Of a DNA stretch of 64,000 bases, positions 44,751-54,023 are shown piece by piece. A model generated the notes under the pieces. It was not told the origin of the DNA and ran no database searches. It saw only the letters and a program-made list of their open reading frames with translations. The stretch's first letter is position 1. Every line of letters begins with the position of its first letter. Both the position numbers and the translations under genes were made by a program. Source of the stretch: Ramlibacter albus (GTDB lineage Bacteria; Pseudomonadota; Gammaproteobacteria; Burkholderiales; Burkholderiaceae_C); NCBI RefSeq assembly GCF_014297445.1, contig NZ_JACORU010000001.1, positions 248,001-312,000 of the forward strand, written 5' to 3'.

Positions 44751-45736
44751 GGCTGCGTCGCATTCATGGCGCGACGCCTCGCTACCAGTTTCATCAAGCT
44801 GCGGGCAAATTCCTGGCAGAGAACCTCGGTCTGGCTTCGATCGAGTCGTATGGCTTCCATCTCAAGGCCGTCATGCCCTACATCGGAGAACTCGCGCTTG
44901 AGGACGTGCATGACGACACGCTGAAGCCCTTTGTGGATGCGCGGCTCGCCGAAGGGACGGCGCACAAGACCATCAATTTGAGCCTTGCGTCGGTCAGGCG
45001 CGTGCTCAACCTGGCTTCGCGATCGTGGCGTGATGCTGAGACCGGCAAGCCGTGGCTCTCGTCAGCACCGCCGTTGATCAAGATGCTGCCGATCGTTGGC
45101 CACCAGCGGCCGCCTCGGCCAATCACTTGGGACGAGCAGAAGGTGCTGCTGGATGAACTGCCCGAGCATTTGCGAGAAATGGCGCTGTTCGTGCTGAACA
45201 CCGGCGTACGCGATGACGTCGTGTGCAACTTGCAGTGGGAATGGGAGATTCCCATTCCGGAGCTGGGCATCTCCGTGTTCGAAACTCCGCCGGAGAACGT
45301 CAAGGGACGGCGGATGTCGAAGCTTGTCGTCTGCAACAGCGTTTCGCAAGCTGTCGTGGAACGGCAACGGGACCGCCATCCGACGCATGTATTTGTCATG
45401 GCGTGGCGTCATCGGCCGCTCGGGCCGATCGAGATGATGAACAACTCGGCTTGGCAGTCTGCGCGTCGGCGGGCGGGACTTGGTGATCTCCATGTCCATG
45501 ATCTCCGGCACACGGTGGGCATGCGCCTTCGCGAGGCAGGTGTGGGTGACAAGACTCTGCGCGATGTCCTCTGGCACAGCGCAGGGAGCATCACCGACCA
45601 TTACACGATGGCGCAGATTCGCGAGATTCACGGAGCGCTGGAAATGATCACGAAGCCTTCGAGCACGTGGAATCGGAGCCTGCAGTCGCTCAAGGCCGAA
45701 GCCGCACTTCGGCGCAAACGTATCAGCGCAAGCTAG
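44606..45736 (+). CDS. Tyrosine recombinase/phage-type integrase
   Basis: The 376-residue integrase has an N-terminal arm-binding segment (KAAGIFQNPSGRWEVDKI), a core-binding domain and a catalytic domain. Active-site residues are an Arg in NTGVRDDVV, H298 and R301 in HDLRHT, H324 in WHSAG and Y333 in DHYTMAQ. It points towards the ABC-ATPase cassette and tRNA-Arg, 3.4 kb away, the probable integration target. The gene at 45782 on the opposite strand converges with it. Confidence 0.9.
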   Translation: MGKKAAGIFQNPSGRWEVDKIVGGVRLHQRFQSFEDAQAWLTRRLEELRLRRIHGATPRYQFHQAAGKFLAENLGLASIESYGFHLKAVMPYIGELALEDVHDDTLKPFVDARLAEGTAHKTINLSLASVRRVLNLASRSWRDAETGKPWLSSAPPLIKMLPIVGHQRPPRPITWDEQKVLLDELPEHLREMALFVLNTGVRDDVVCNLQWEWEIPIPELGISVFETPPENVKGRRMSKLVVCNSVSQAVVERQRDRHPTHVFVMAWRHRPLGPIEMMNNSAWQSARRRAGLGDLHVHDLRHTVGMRLREAGVGDKTLRDVLWHSAGSITDHYTMAQIREIHGALEMITKPSSTWNRSLQSLKAEAALRRKRISAS

Positions 45737-45781
45737 TCCCAAATTCCTGCAAATGCGCGGGCTCTCGAGAGCGAACTTGAA

Positions 45782-47578
45782 CTACCAAGCTTTCGTCCGG
45801 AATAGACGCCCGTCGTCTCCTTCATCGTGAAGAAACAGCACGACCTCTTCGGTCGAAAATACTGGAGTGGAATCGTCCGCAGGAGGGGGTAGGTCCGAAT
45901 CAATCAAGGTAATGACGGGCTGCACGCCTAGGTCGGCGTATTCGCGTATCACGGCGAGCAGGTTTGCCTTCTTTCGGTTGTCGAGTGATTCAAAAACGCC
46001 GTCGTGGAACACAAAGCGTGGAAATTTCTCATCTAGATGAGAACGCAGAACTGCCAAATCGAATGCGATACACAGCAGCTTGCGATATGTATGTCCCAAG
46101 TCCGCACTCGTCGCATTGCCGGCGTCGTCGAGAATCTCTGCCTTGAATTCCAGGTGCCCTTCTTTGTTCGCGTAAACGCTTAGCAGCGCCTTGTGCGCGA
46201 TGACGTCTTCCACTATCTCACTGAAGTAGAGCCGAATGGCGGAGAAGCGGCTGCTGCCATCAGCACTCTGCGCCTCAACGTCGGCTTCGATTTGAGACTG
46301 GAGGTGCGTGCAATCCTCCGAGAGAGTTCGAATCTCAGTACGTAGCTCCTGGAGCCGACGTAGAAATCCCCTTTGCTTCTCAAGCGAAGCGATGTCCGCC
46401 CGCAAGGTCACTAGATCGTCGGTGACCTGCTTGTATTTTGCGAATACGTCTGTGCTGCTAAGGAAGCCAAGCATGTCAGATCGGCGCTTCCCAAGCGTGT
46501 TCAGCTCCGTCGTGATCCGCTTTATATCGGCTTCGACGTCCGCACGCTCCTCTTGCAGGTACTTCCGGCGCTCGTCGGTCAGCGCCCGATTGAATGCGAT
46601 GAGCTGCTCGAAGTCTTTCTTAATCTGGCCGGCGAACAGGACTCCCGCCTCGTCGAACAGCCGTTGCGCATCCTCCGGATTGAAGAGAATCTGATCCTCT
46701 TCCAGCGAAGCCACGATCTTCTTTCGACTCTGACTCTGGGAATAACGTTGCGAGTTGAGCGCACCAATACGAGCATCGAGCTCTTCGACAACTTGCTTGG
46801 TTCGCTCCTTGTCCTGTTGGCGGAAATCAAAAGCATCGAGAAGCTTCTGCTTCTTTTCGGCGTCCTTTTGTTTCAGCTGCAAGATGCCTTCGATCTTGCT
46901 GATGTCATCGACTGACCCACCAAGCTCCGTTTTCACGGTTTCGGCCGTAGCCCTCTTTTCTTCAAGCTGTTCCCGCTTGGCATAGTGTTGCTCGATCAGC
47001 TTGTGGTTGAACCCCAAGATGTGGGCGACATAAGGCTTCCAGTCCGAGTGGGCACCAAGGAATCGACGTAGTTGGAAGACCTCCTGGAAGTCGTCCTGTC
47101 CACGCAACTGGTAACCAAGCCCTTTCCGATAGTCCCAAGGGGAAAGAGCGCGCCAATCGAGAAGGCTATCCAGCATCTCGCGCGCGCGCTCGAAAGCGAG
47201 ATCGAAGTGATCCCAGTCAGCGGCAGGGAGTTCCGCGAAGTCTTGGTGCGCGGCCTCGTGCTTTTTGAAGCTGATCTTCGTGGCTTCATCAACCCCTCGA
47301 CGAACCGTGAGGTAGGTCCCATCTCCGAGTTCCAGTTCGAGGAAGAAGACGAACCCCTTGAACAGATTCTCGTGCTTGAAAAGAAAGAATTTCGGGTCGC
47401 GACCAGATAGAAAGCCGAAGTCAATCATGCGACCCAGCGTCGTCTTTCCGAGATTGTGCGTGTCCTTGTCACGGTTCTCGGGCAGCCGAATTTCAGCCAG
47501 GATCACGTTAAGACCAACTCGGAATTCAACAGGTCCGAAAAGATCGGGCTTGTTGCTGTACAGCTTAGACAGCCTCAT
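45782..47578 (-). CDS. SMC/Rad50-like ABC ATPase, DUF2326 family (ABC-three-component system)
   Basis: The 598-residue protein has a degenerate Walker A, HNLGKTTLGR (N42, G44-K45-T46), two long coiled-coil stretches (about residues 195-260 and 310-430) and a Walker B-like VFHDGVFESLD (D526). This is the DUF2326 layout of ABC ATPases that work with two small partners in predicted anti-phage ABC-three-component systems. It is the last of three overlapping leftward genes. The ATPase presumably senses or grips nucleic acid and licenses the nuclease partner. The cassette is visibly lower in GC than the flanks, pointing to transfer. Confidence 0.82.
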   Translation of the reverse strand: MRLSKLYSNKPDLFGPVEFRVGLNVILAEIRLPENRDKDTHNLGKTTLGRMIDFGFLSGRDPKFFLFKHENLFKGFVFFLELELGDGTYLTVRRGVDEATKISFKKHEAAHQDFAELPAADWDHFDLAFERAREMLDSLLDWRALSPWDYRKGLGYQLRGQDDFQEVFQLRRFLGAHSDWKPYVAHILGFNHKLIEQHYAKREQLEEKRATAETVKTELGGSVDDISKIEGILQLKQKDAEKKQKLLDAFDFRQQDKERTKQVVEELDARIGALNSQRYSQSQSRKKIVASLEEDQILFNPEDAQRLFDEAGVLFAGQIKKDFEQLIAFNRALTDERRKYLQEERADVEADIKRITTELNTLGKRRSDMLGFLSSTDVFAKYKQVTDDLVTLRADIASLEKQRGFLRRLQELRTEIRTLSEDCTHLQSQIEADVEAQSADGSSRFSAIRLYFSEIVEDVIAHKALLSVYANKEGHLEFKAEILDDAGNATSADLGHTYRKLLCIAFDLAVLRSHLDEKFPRFVFHDGVFESLDNRKKANLLAVIREYADLGVQPVITLIDSDLPPPADDSTPVFSTEEVVLFLHDEGDDGRLFRTKAW

Positions 47579-47813
47579 TTGGTCCTACATATTCGATTGC
47601 GTCCGTCTTTGGCCGATACTCGACTAGGCCCAATAGGAACAGGAAGTTGAGAGCTGGCAGGAACAGCACGTCACCGCCTGCGACGGCTTTTTTTGCGAAC
47701 TGCTTCATCTCGGAATAACTTTCCAAGCGACGCTTTCGCAGCCGTGCGAGCAGTAGCAGCGCCACATTGACGACTGTTCGATCAGGATGCGAGTGCTTAG
47801 ACGGTCGCAACAT
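47565..47813 (-). CDS. ABC-three-component system middle component
   Basis: The 82-residue protein (MLRPSKHSHPDRTVVNVALL start) is a helical winged-helix-like small protein: ALLLLARLRKRRLESYSEM, then FLPALNFLFLLGLVEY and a tail of acidic residues. In known three-gene ABC-ATPase cassettes a protein of this size and position bridges the ATPase and the effector. It overlaps both neighbours, by 14 and 17 bases, which indicates coupled translation. Confidence 0.75.
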   Translation of the reverse strand: MLRPSKHSHPDRTVVNVALLLLARLRKRRLESYSEMKQFAKKAVAGGDVLFLPALNFLFLLGLVEYRPKTDAIEYVGPNEAV

Positions 47814-48753
47814 CGTCGCCTTCCCCGATGTCGCAGTTCCAATACATGTAGAACAGCATCACGCGCGTCAGTCGCTTGTTCGCCCGCAACAATGGGTCGC
47901 GCGCGAACAGCAGGTCGACGAGATAGTTCATAACGTCGTCGAACGCGTGATAGTCCTTGCGCTTCGCAATGATCTTGAGCTGAAATTCCTCAACCACCGA
48001 TTCGTACAGCCGCAGCAGTGCCTCGTTTTCAGGAGCAGCGAGGAAGGTCTTCACTTGAGCCGTGTCCTTCAAATAAAGTTTTCTCAGGCCTTTTGCATAT
48101 TCCGCGCTCATATTGTTGATCTTGTTCTTCTGTTCGTACGGAACGCGCGGCGTTGGTGGCGCATCGAGCGACGTCGCAGCATTTATCTGCCGCGCAAAGG
48201 ACTGAACGACATCGGAGAGTTCGTCTGGACTGACGATCAGAGGGGAGTCGAGCGGATCCAGATTTGCCTTCTCTGGTACTTCCGGAAACTCCTTAAGCCA
48301 GCTTTCGAGCTGCTCAAGCCCGCAAAGCATGATGGAGCCTTCTGGGACACCGCAAGTTGCCGCTATATGTGCCCGGATTTCACTTTCCGCATTGCCAGTT
48401 AGACGCCTGTTGGCAAAAAGCATATAGTGGTCAAGCTGCTTACCGTCATGCAGTTTCTTGATGCGTGGAATCTCTTTTCCGATGACCGTATTGTCGGAGT
48501 TGGCGTTGAAGAAGTCGGTCTCCGAGCAGCTCCGGTTGTAGCCATTCGTGTGCTTTGCTTGGACGATCACCGTCCCGTTCCAAGGAGCTGCTGTACTCGG
48601 GAGCAGTTCAGCTACGCCGACGAACTTCGCGTCTCGCCCACCATCAACGCCCTTTGCGAAACCCTGTACGGCCATCCCAAGCAGTCGACGGCAGAGCAGC
48701 ACAACGAGCTGCTCAAACTGGTCTTCGCTCAGGTCTTCGTAGGCGTATTTCAC
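47797..48753 (-). CDS. Mrr-like nuclease effector with ABC-3C C-terminal domain
   Basis: The 318-residue protein has an N-terminal restriction-endonuclease-like domain: E14 in DQFEQLVV, D37 and D41 in KGVDGGRDAKF, and Q65-x-K67 in VIVQAKHTN, the Mrr-type D...QxK active site. A central linker and a helical C-terminal domain (KRKDYHAFDDVMNYLVDLLF) follow, as in ABC-3C effectors. It would cut invader or host DNA once the ATPase is triggered. The start is uncertain. GTG 48753 fits the family N-terminus KYAYEDL, while TTG 48768 is also possible. Confidence 0.78.
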   Translation of the reverse strand: MKYAYEDLSEDQFEQLVVLLCRRLLGMAVQGFAKGVDGGRDAKFVGVAELLPSTAAPWNGTVIVQAKHTNGYNRSCSETDFFNANSDNTVIGKEIPRIKKLHDGKQLDHYMLFANRRLTGNAESEIRAHIAATCGVPEGSIMLCGLEQLESWLKEFPEVPEKANLDPLDSPLIVSPDELSDVVQSFARQINAATSLDAPPTPRVPYEQKNKINNMSAEYAKGLRKLYLKDTAQVKTFLAAPENEALLRLYESVVEEFQLKIIAKRKDYHAFDDVMNYLVDLLFARDPLLRANKRLTRVMLFYMYWNCDIGEGDDVATV

Positions 48754-48768
48754 AGACTGTGCGCCCAA

Positions 48769-49050
48769 AGACCCGAAGGTGCTTGATCGACCACTGGCGC
48801 CAGTCGAAGGAGGTACAGCAGTTCAGTCGCAGCGACGCAAAGCGGCCGAATCATCAAGTACTGCTTCATAGAGCCGAATCAATCACTTCGTGTTCTTGAG
48901 TCGCACGATGGCTGCGCGACCCTTCCTCCTTGTCCAGCGCGAGCGTAGTCATGCCCACAATGCCCGTCAACGGGAACTTCTCGACCACAGCACCCGTGTC
49001 AGTTGCACCGATAAGGCAAAGTCTCGAGTCCCCCAAAACTCCCCCAGCAA
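48769..49050. other. Intergenic stretch upstream of the defence cassette
   Basis: This stretch should hold the promoter of the leftward three-gene cassette, but I see no clear -35/-10 pair. An open minus-strand frame runs from the tRNA to 48866 and contains a protein-like piece (GGVLGDSRLCLIGATDTGAV). It lacks an independent start and is left uncalled. The right edge of the island probably lies between here and the tRNA. Confidence 0.4.
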
Positions 49051-49053
49051 AAG

Positions 49054-49087
49054 AAAAGGACTCGCCCGCTTTCACGTGCAAGTCCTT
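49054..49087 (-). terminator. Rho-independent terminator downstream of tRNA-Arg
   Basis: On the minus strand AAGGACT pairs with AGTCCTT across an 18-base spacer, followed by TTTTCTT. It lies nine bases beyond the tRNA 3' end and should terminate its transcript. Confidence 0.55.
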
Positions 49088-49095
49088 GATTTTGT

Positions 49096-49172
49096 TGGCG
49101 CGGCTGGCAGGATTCGAACCCACGACCCCTTGGTTCGTAGCCAAGTACTCTATCCAACTGAGCTACAGCCGC
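49096..49172 (-). tRNA. tRNA-Arg (ACG)
   Basis: The 77-base minus-strand tRNA includes an encoded CCA. The acceptor stem GCGGCTG pairs with CAGCCGC. The anticodon stem CTTGG/CCAAG encloses loop CTACGAA with anticodon ACG, and the T-arm is GTGGG-TTCGAAT-CCTGC. Its 3' end faces the recombinase-bearing island, making it the probable integration site. Confidence 0.97.
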
Positions 49173-49301
49173 TGAGCCCTCAAGTATAACAGGGCCCGGG
49201 GCGCCCCGTCCCGTCCCGCCAAACGCCCGCGCATCTGACCTGCATCAACAGCGGCCGACCGCCCCCTGCCCAGAATGGGCTGCAAGACCCCGGAGGGCCC
49301 C

Positions 49302-49838
49302 ATGACCTACACAGATTCCGCCGAGCCGGTCCACGTCGACGCACCGCTGGCCGAGTTTTCCGAATGCCACCACGAATTCGTGGCCCGGCTGCACTCGGCC
49401 CTGTACCTGCCCGAGCTCGTGGCCGCGGCCGCGAAGGCGCGGGCCATGGCCGAGGACGTGATCGACCTGTTCACCGGGGGCGTGCTGCAGCACCACCAGG
49501 ACGAGGAGCGCGAGCTCTTCCCGGCGGTCGTCGCCGCAGCCCGGCCGGGCGACGAGGAGCAGGAAGTACGGGCCATGGTCCGCAGGCTCGTCGACGAACA
49601 CCGCGACACGGAGCGCCGCTGGAAGGAACTGGAGCCCGCCGTGCGGCTGATCGCCACGGGCGGCACACCTGCGATCGACCACGTGCTGCTGGAAGACCTC
49701 GTGCAGCACTTCTTCGCGCACGCGCACTACGAGGAGGAGCACTTCCTGCCCGCGGCCCAGCGCATCCTGGGGCGGCAAAGCCAGGACATGGCCGCGCTGG
49801 GCAAGGCGCTGCACACGCGCCACGCGGCGGCTTCCTAG
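49302..49838 (+). CDS. Hemerythrin HHE-domain protein
   Basis: The 178-residue helical protein carries hemerythrin-type di-iron ligands: FSECHHEFVARL near residue 22, LQHHQDEERELFP around residue 68, DEHRDTERRW around residue 104 and AHAHYEEEHFLP around residue 150. Likely roles are oxygen or nitric oxide handling or iron homeostasis. The ATG at 49302 has a CGGAGGG ribosome-binding site. It is the first gene on the chromosomal side of tRNA-Arg and is unrelated in sequence to the hemerythrin at 11293. Confidence 0.85.
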   Translation: MTYTDSAEPVHVDAPLAEFSECHHEFVARLHSALYLPELVAAAAKARAMAEDVIDLFTGGVLQHHQDEERELFPAVVAAARPGDEEQEVRAMVRRLVDEHRDTERRWKELEPAVRLIATGGTPAIDHVLLEDLVQHFFAHAHYEEEHFLPAAQRILGRQSQDMAALGKALHTRHAAAS

Positions 49839-49842
49839 GCTG

Positions 49843-50301
49843 CTACTTCGCGCAGTCCGCGGCCTGCGGCGCCGCGGCGCTTGCGGCCGGCTTGCGCAGC
49901 TTGCCGGCCGCGGAGTACATGCCCGCGGCACTGGCAAAACCCACCGAGAAAGCGACCAGTGCCACCAGCGCCATGCCGCGATAGGCCGCGGGTGCGCGGC
50001 TCGTTTCTGCGCGCTGCGCCGCCATCTGGCGGATGAGCGCCTCCGCGCGTGCGTTGCCGGGGATTTCGCTGCCGGCCTGCGACGCGGAAGTCTCCGCGGG
50101 CGTTCCAGGCCCGGCAGACTTCGCAGCCGCAATCGCGGCCATCGCCGCGATCCGCGCGCGATGCGCCTCCTGCTCGGCATGCGCCGCTTCGGCCTTCGCA
50201 TACACCACGCCGCACGACGGGCACGCGTAGTCGGGTGTGGTGTCGGTGGCGCGGCGCTCGTAGCCGCACCGGATGCATGTCTTCGCCACGGCTGCCTCCA
50301 T
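49843..50301 (-). CDS. Zinc-ribbon membrane protein of unknown function
   Basis: The 152-residue protein has an N-terminal zinc ribbon (CIRCGYERRAT and YACPSCGVVYAK), an Ala/Glu-rich helical linker and one C-terminal membrane helix (GMALVALVAFSVGFASAAGMY) before a cysteine-containing tail. It converges with the hemerythrin gene with four bases between their stops. No function is recognised. GTG 50286 is an alternative start. Confidence 0.7.
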   Translation of the reverse strand: MEAAVAKTCIRCGYERRATDTTPDYACPSCGVVYAKAEAAHAEQEAHRARIAAMAAIAAAKSAGPGTPAETSASQAGSEIPGNARAEALIRQMAAQRAETSRAPAAYRGMALVALVAFSVGFASAAGMYSAAGKLRKPAASAAAPQAADCAK

Positions 50302-50313
50302 GCGCGCGAAGGG

Positions 50314-50390
50314 TGGTAGGGCGTGCTGGGCTCGAACCAGCGACCAAGGGATTATGAGTCCCCTGCTCTGACCAACTGAGCTAACGCCCC
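50314..50390 (-). tRNA. tRNA with CAT anticodon, probably tRNA-Ile2
   Basis: The 77-base minus-strand tRNA includes CCA. Acceptor GGGGCGT pairs with ACGCCCT. The anticodon loop CTCATAA gives CAT. The anticodon arm and T-arm (GACTCATAATC, TTGGTCGCTGGTTCGAG) resemble E. coli ileX, in which C34 is modified to lysidine to read AUA, more than elongator tRNA-Met. Assignment to Ile rather than Met is therefore probable but not certain. Confidence 0.9.
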
Positions 50391-50409
50391 CTGTGTTGCC
50401 AGCCGCCGA

Positions 50410-51417
50410 TTATCGGTTGTGGCTGAGCGCGTTGCTGACCAGCCGCGCCGTGATGTCCACGATCTGGATCATGCGGTCGTACGGCATGCGCGTGGGGCCT
50501 ATCACGCCGAGCGTGCCAACCACCTGCCCGTCCACCTCGTAGGGCGAGCTCACCACGGACAGTTCCTCGAACGGCACGATCTGGCTTTCGCCGCCGATGA
50601 AGATGCGCACCCCCTCGGCCTGGCTGGACACGTCGAGCAGGCGCATGAGCTGCGTCTTCTGCTCGAAGAGCTCGAACGCATGGCGCAGGTGGCTCATGTC
50701 GCTCGCGAAATCGCTCACCGACAGCAGGTTGCGCTCGCCGGAGATCACCACCTCGTCCTGCTGCGTCATGGCCTCGCTGCTCACCTGCACCGCCGTCTGC
50801 ATGAGCGTGGCGATCTCGCCGCGCAGGCTGTCCAGCTCGTTCTTCAGGCGCTCGCGCACCTCCTCGATGGCAAGGCCGGCGTAGTTGGCGTTGAGGTAGT
50901 TGGCCGCCTCGCCCAGCTGCGACTGCGTGTAGTCCGCGGCTGTGTGCACCACGCGGTTCTGCACGTCGCCGTCGGGCGAGACGATGATGACGAGGAAGCG
51001 CCGCTCGGAAAGCCGCAGGAACTCGATGTGGTGGAACACCGAGCTGCGCCGCGGCGCGACCACCACGCCGACGAACTGCGACATATTGGACAGCAACTGC
51101 GCGGCGTTCGCGATCACTTTCTGCGGCTGGTCGGGCGGCAGCGCAGGCGCGGCGGCACCGAACTCGTCGCGCCGCGCGGTGAGCATCGTGTCCACGAACA
51201 AACGGTAACCGCGGGCCGTCGGGATGCGCCCGGCCGAGGTGTGGGGGCTGGCGACAAGGCCCAGCTCCTCCAGGTCGGACATCACGTTGCGGATGGTGGC
51301 CGGCGACAGCTCCAGGCCCGACGCACGCGAGAGCGTGCGCGAGCCCACGGGCTGCCCCTCGGCGATGTAGCGCTCGATCAGGGCTTTCAACAACAGCTTG
51401 GCGCGTTCGTCGAGCAT
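50410..51417 (-). CDS. hrcA: Heat-inducible transcription repressor HrcA
   Basis: The 335-residue repressor has an N-terminal winged helix ([25 protein letters not shown] split over residues 4-28, [35 protein letters not shown]), a GAF-like core and a dimerisation region, ending [16 protein letters not shown]. HrcA binds CIRCE elements to repress groE/dnaK genes. No CIRCE sequence is evident in the 51-bp gap to nadK. ATG 51417 is the family start. The much longer upstream frame is antisense to nadK. Confidence 0.96.
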   Translation of the reverse strand: MLDERAKLLLKALIERYIAEGQPVGSRTLSRASGLELSPATIRNVMSDLEELGLVASPHTSAGRIPTARGYRLFVDTMLTARRDEFGAAAPALPPDQPQKVIANAAQLLSNMSQFVGVVVAPRRSSVFHHIEFLRLSERRFLVIIVSPDGDVQNRVVHTAADYTQSQLGEAANYLNANYAGLAIEEVRERLKNELDSLRGEIATLMQTAVQVSSEAMTQQDEVVISGERNLLSVSDFASDMSHLRHAFELFEQKTQLMRLLDVSSQAEGVRIFIGGESQIVPFEELSVVSSPYEVDGQVVGTLGVIGPTRMPYDRMIQIVDITARLVSNALSHNR

Positions 51418-51468
51418 CGTTCTTGATTCTATTGTCGGCGCCGGGCCGTTTGATGATGTAATTCCCCG

Positions 51469-52368
51469 ATGAAACCCATCTTCCGGCAGGTGGCGCTGGT
51501 CGGCAAATACCATGCTTCGGCCTCGCCGGGGCAGGCAAGTTCCACGCACGCGGCGCTGTCGGGGATCGCCGAGTTCCTCGCGTCCGAGGGTTGCGAGGTG
51601 GTGTGCGAGCGCGACACGGCCGCGAGCGCGGGCCTCACGGGCTGCCGCGCGCTGGACATCGCCGGCATCGGCGCCGAGTGCGACCTCGTGCTGGTGGTGG
51701 GCGGCGACGGCACCATGCTGGGCGTGGGCCGGCAGGTCGCGCGCTTCGGCATCCCCCTCATCGGCATCAACCAGGGGCGGCTGGGCTTCATCACCGACAT
51801 CCCGCTGGGCGACTACGCCACGGTGCTGCCGCCCATGCTGCGCGGTGAGTTCGAGGAGGACCAACGCTCGCTGATGCAGGCGCGCGTGCTGCGCGGCGGC
51901 GACGCGGTGTTCGAGGCGCTGGCCATGAACGACGTGGTGGTCAACCGCGGCTCGACCTCGGGTATGGCTGAGCTGCGCGTGGAGGTCGACGGCCATTTCG
52001 TGGCCAACCAGCGAGCGGACGGCCTGATCATCGCCACACCCACGGGCTCGACGGCCTACGCGCTGTCCGCCGGTGGGCCGCTGCTGCACCCCTCGAACCC
52101 CGGCTGGGTGCTGGTGCCGATCGCGCCGCACACGCTGTCCAACCGGCCGATCGTGCTGCCGGACGCGGCGGAGATCGCGATCGAGGTGGTGGGCGGGCGC
52201 GACGTCAGCGCCAATTTCGACATGCAGTCGCTCGCCTCGCTGCAGCACGGCGACCGCATCGTGGTCTCGCGCTCGCAGCACAAGGTGCGCTTCCTGCACC
52301 CGCGCGGGTGGACGTACTTCGACACGCTGCGGCTGAAACTGCACTGGAACGAAGGCACGGTAATCTAG
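51469..52368 (+). CDS. nadK: NAD kinase
   Basis: The 299-residue enzyme phosphorylates NAD to NADP. It has the GGDGT motif ([14 protein letters not shown], about residue 75), [24 protein letters not shown] and the NE/D-GGLI-type loop [23 protein letters not shown]. Length and order match proteobacterial NadK. It is divergent from hrcA and followed within five bases by recN, the usual betaproteobacterial arrangement. Confidence 0.96.
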   Translation: MKPIFRQVALVGKYHASASPGQASSTHAALSGIAEFLASEGCEVVCERDTAASAGLTGCRALDIAGIGAECDLVLVVGGDGTMLGVGRQVARFGIPLIGINQGRLGFITDIPLGDYATVLPPMLRGEFEEDQRSLMQARVLRGGDAVFEALAMNDVVVNRGSTSGMAELRVEVDGHFVANQRADGLIIATPTGSTAYALSAGGPLLHPSNPGWVLVPIAPHTLSNRPIVLPDAAEIAIEVVGGRDVSANFDMQSLASLQHGDRIVVSRSQHKVRFLHPRGWTYFDTLRLKLHWNEGTVI

Positions 52369-52373
52369 CGGCC

Positions 52374-54023
52374 ATGGGACTCAAACGCATCGCACTGCGC
52401 GACTTCGTGATCGTCCGCGAGCTCGACCTGGAGCTCGCGGAAGGCTTCAGCGTGCTCACCGGCGAGACGGGCGCCGGCAAATCCATCCTGGTGGACGCCG
52501 TGCAGCTGGCGCTGGGCGCACGCGCCGAGGCGTCCGTGGTGCGCGAAGGCGCGGCGCGGGCCGAGATCAGCGCGGAGTTCGACCTGCCGGCCGGCCTGCA
52601 GCCTTGGCTGGAGGAGGCGGGCTTCGAAGGCGGCGACACGCTGCTGCTGCGCCGCGCGATCGACTCGCAGGGCAAGAGCCGTGCGTGGGTCAATGGCAGC
52701 GCCGCGACCGCGACGCAATTGCGCGAGCTGGGCGAGCAGCTCGTCGACATCCACGGCCAGCACGCGTGGCAGAGCCTCACGCGGCCGCAGTCGGTGCGCG
52801 AGTTGCTCGACGCCTATGCGGGCATCGACGCGCAGCCTCTGCTTCAACTCTGGCAGGCATGGCGCACCGCGCAGAAGACGCTCGCCGACGCGCGCAACGC
52901 GCAGGACAGCCTGCAGCGCGAGCGCGAGCGGCTGGCGTGGCAGATCGGCGAAGTAGACAAGCTCGCGCCGGGCGCGGACGAGTGGGACGAGCTGAACGCG
53001 AGCCACACGCGCCTAGCGAACGCGCAGGCGCTGCTCGATGCGGCGCAAGGTGCCATTGGTTCGCTGGAAGGCGACGACGGCGGCGGCGCGACGAGCAGCC
53101 TGTCGCAGGCCCTTGACGGGCTGCGTTCGCAGGAGGACCTGGAGCCGCAGTTCCGCGAGATCGCGGAAGTGCTGGCCTCGGCGCTCGCGCAGGCCGAAGA
53201 CGCGGCGCATTCACTCCACACGTACCTGCGCAAAACCGATCTCGATCCCGAGCGGCTCGCCGAACTCGACGAACGAATGGGGCTGTGGTTGTCGCTGTCC
53301 CGCCGCTACAAGCGCACGCCCGCGGAGCTGCCCGCGCTGCTCGCCGCGTGGAAGGACGAGCTTGCCCGGCTGGACGCCGCTGCCGACCTCGCGGCGCTCG
53401 AAGCCGATGAGAAGAAGCGCCACGATGCGTATCTCGCCGAAGCGCGTTCGCTCTCGAAGGCACGCGCGAAGGCCGCCCCGCAGCTCGCCAAGGCGGTGAC
53501 GCTGGCGATGCAGGGCCTCGGCATGCAAGGCGGGCGGATGGAAGTGGCGCTGGAAAAACTCGACGAACCGTCCTCTTCCGGCCTCGAACAGGTGGCCTTC
53601 CTCGTGGCGGGGCATGCGGGTGTCACGCCCCGTCCGATCGCGAAGGTCGCTTCCGGTGGCGAGTTGTCGCGCATCGCGCTCGCGATTGCCGTGACCACGA
53701 GCCGGCTGGGCACCGCGCAGACGCTCATCTTCGACGAGGTGGATTCCGGCGTCGGCGGTGCCGTTGCCGAGACCGTCGGCCGCCTGATGAAGCAGCTCGG
53801 CCGCGACCGGCAGGTGCTGGCGGTCACGCACCTGCCGCAGGTTGCGTCGTGCGCGGACCATCACCTCGTCGTCGCGAAGCGCGGCGACGCGAAGGGCGTG
53901 GCCAGCACGGTCGCGCCGGTCGAAGGCGAGAAGCGCGTGGCCGAGGTCGCGCGCATGCTCGGTGGCGAGCGCCTGTCGGGCACGACGCTGGCGCATGCCA
54001 AGGAGATGCTGGGGATCCAGTGA
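52374..54023 (+). CDS. recN: DNA repair protein RecN
   Basis: The 549-residue SMC-like ATPase of double-strand-break repair has Walker [10 protein letters not shown] (about residues 29-37), [11 protein letters not shown] near residue 127, a coiled-coil middle, the ABC signature [16 protein letters not shown] and Walker [13 protein letters not shown], ending with [13 protein letters not shown] 52374 follows nadK by five bases. The stop overlaps the rapZ start by one base (TGATG). Confidence 0.96.
   Translation: MGLKRIALRDFVIVRELDLELAEGFSVLTGETGAGKSILVDAVQLALGARAEASVVREGAARAEISAEFDLPAGLQPWLEEAGFEGGDTLLLRRAIDSQGKSRAWVNGSAATATQLRELGEQLVDIHGQHAWQSLTRPQSVRELLDAYAGIDAQPLLQLWQAWRTAQKTLADARNAQDSLQRERERLAWQIGEVDKLAPGADEWDELNASHTRLANAQALLDAAQGAIGSLEGDDGGGATSSLSQALDGLRSQEDLEPQFREIAEVLASALAQAEDAAHSLHTYLRKTDLDPERLAELDERMGLWLSLSRRYKRTPAELPALLAAWKDELARLDAAADLAALEADEKKRHDAYLAEARSLSKARAKAAPQLAKAVTLAMQGLGMQGGRMEVALEKLDEPSSSGLEQVAFLVAGHAGVTPRPIAKVASGGELSRIALAIAVTTSRLGTAQTLIFDEVDSGVGGAVAETVGRLMKQLGRDRQVLAVTHLPQVASCADHHLVVAKRGDAKGVASTVAPVEGEKRVAEVARMLGGERLSGTTLAHAKEMLGIQ

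Noticed and set aside
48866..49144. Minus-strand open frame running through tRNA-Arg
   Set aside because: Its start lies inside the tRNA and it has no ribosome-binding site. Part of it reads protein-like, so it could be a relic, but it cannot be supported as a gene.
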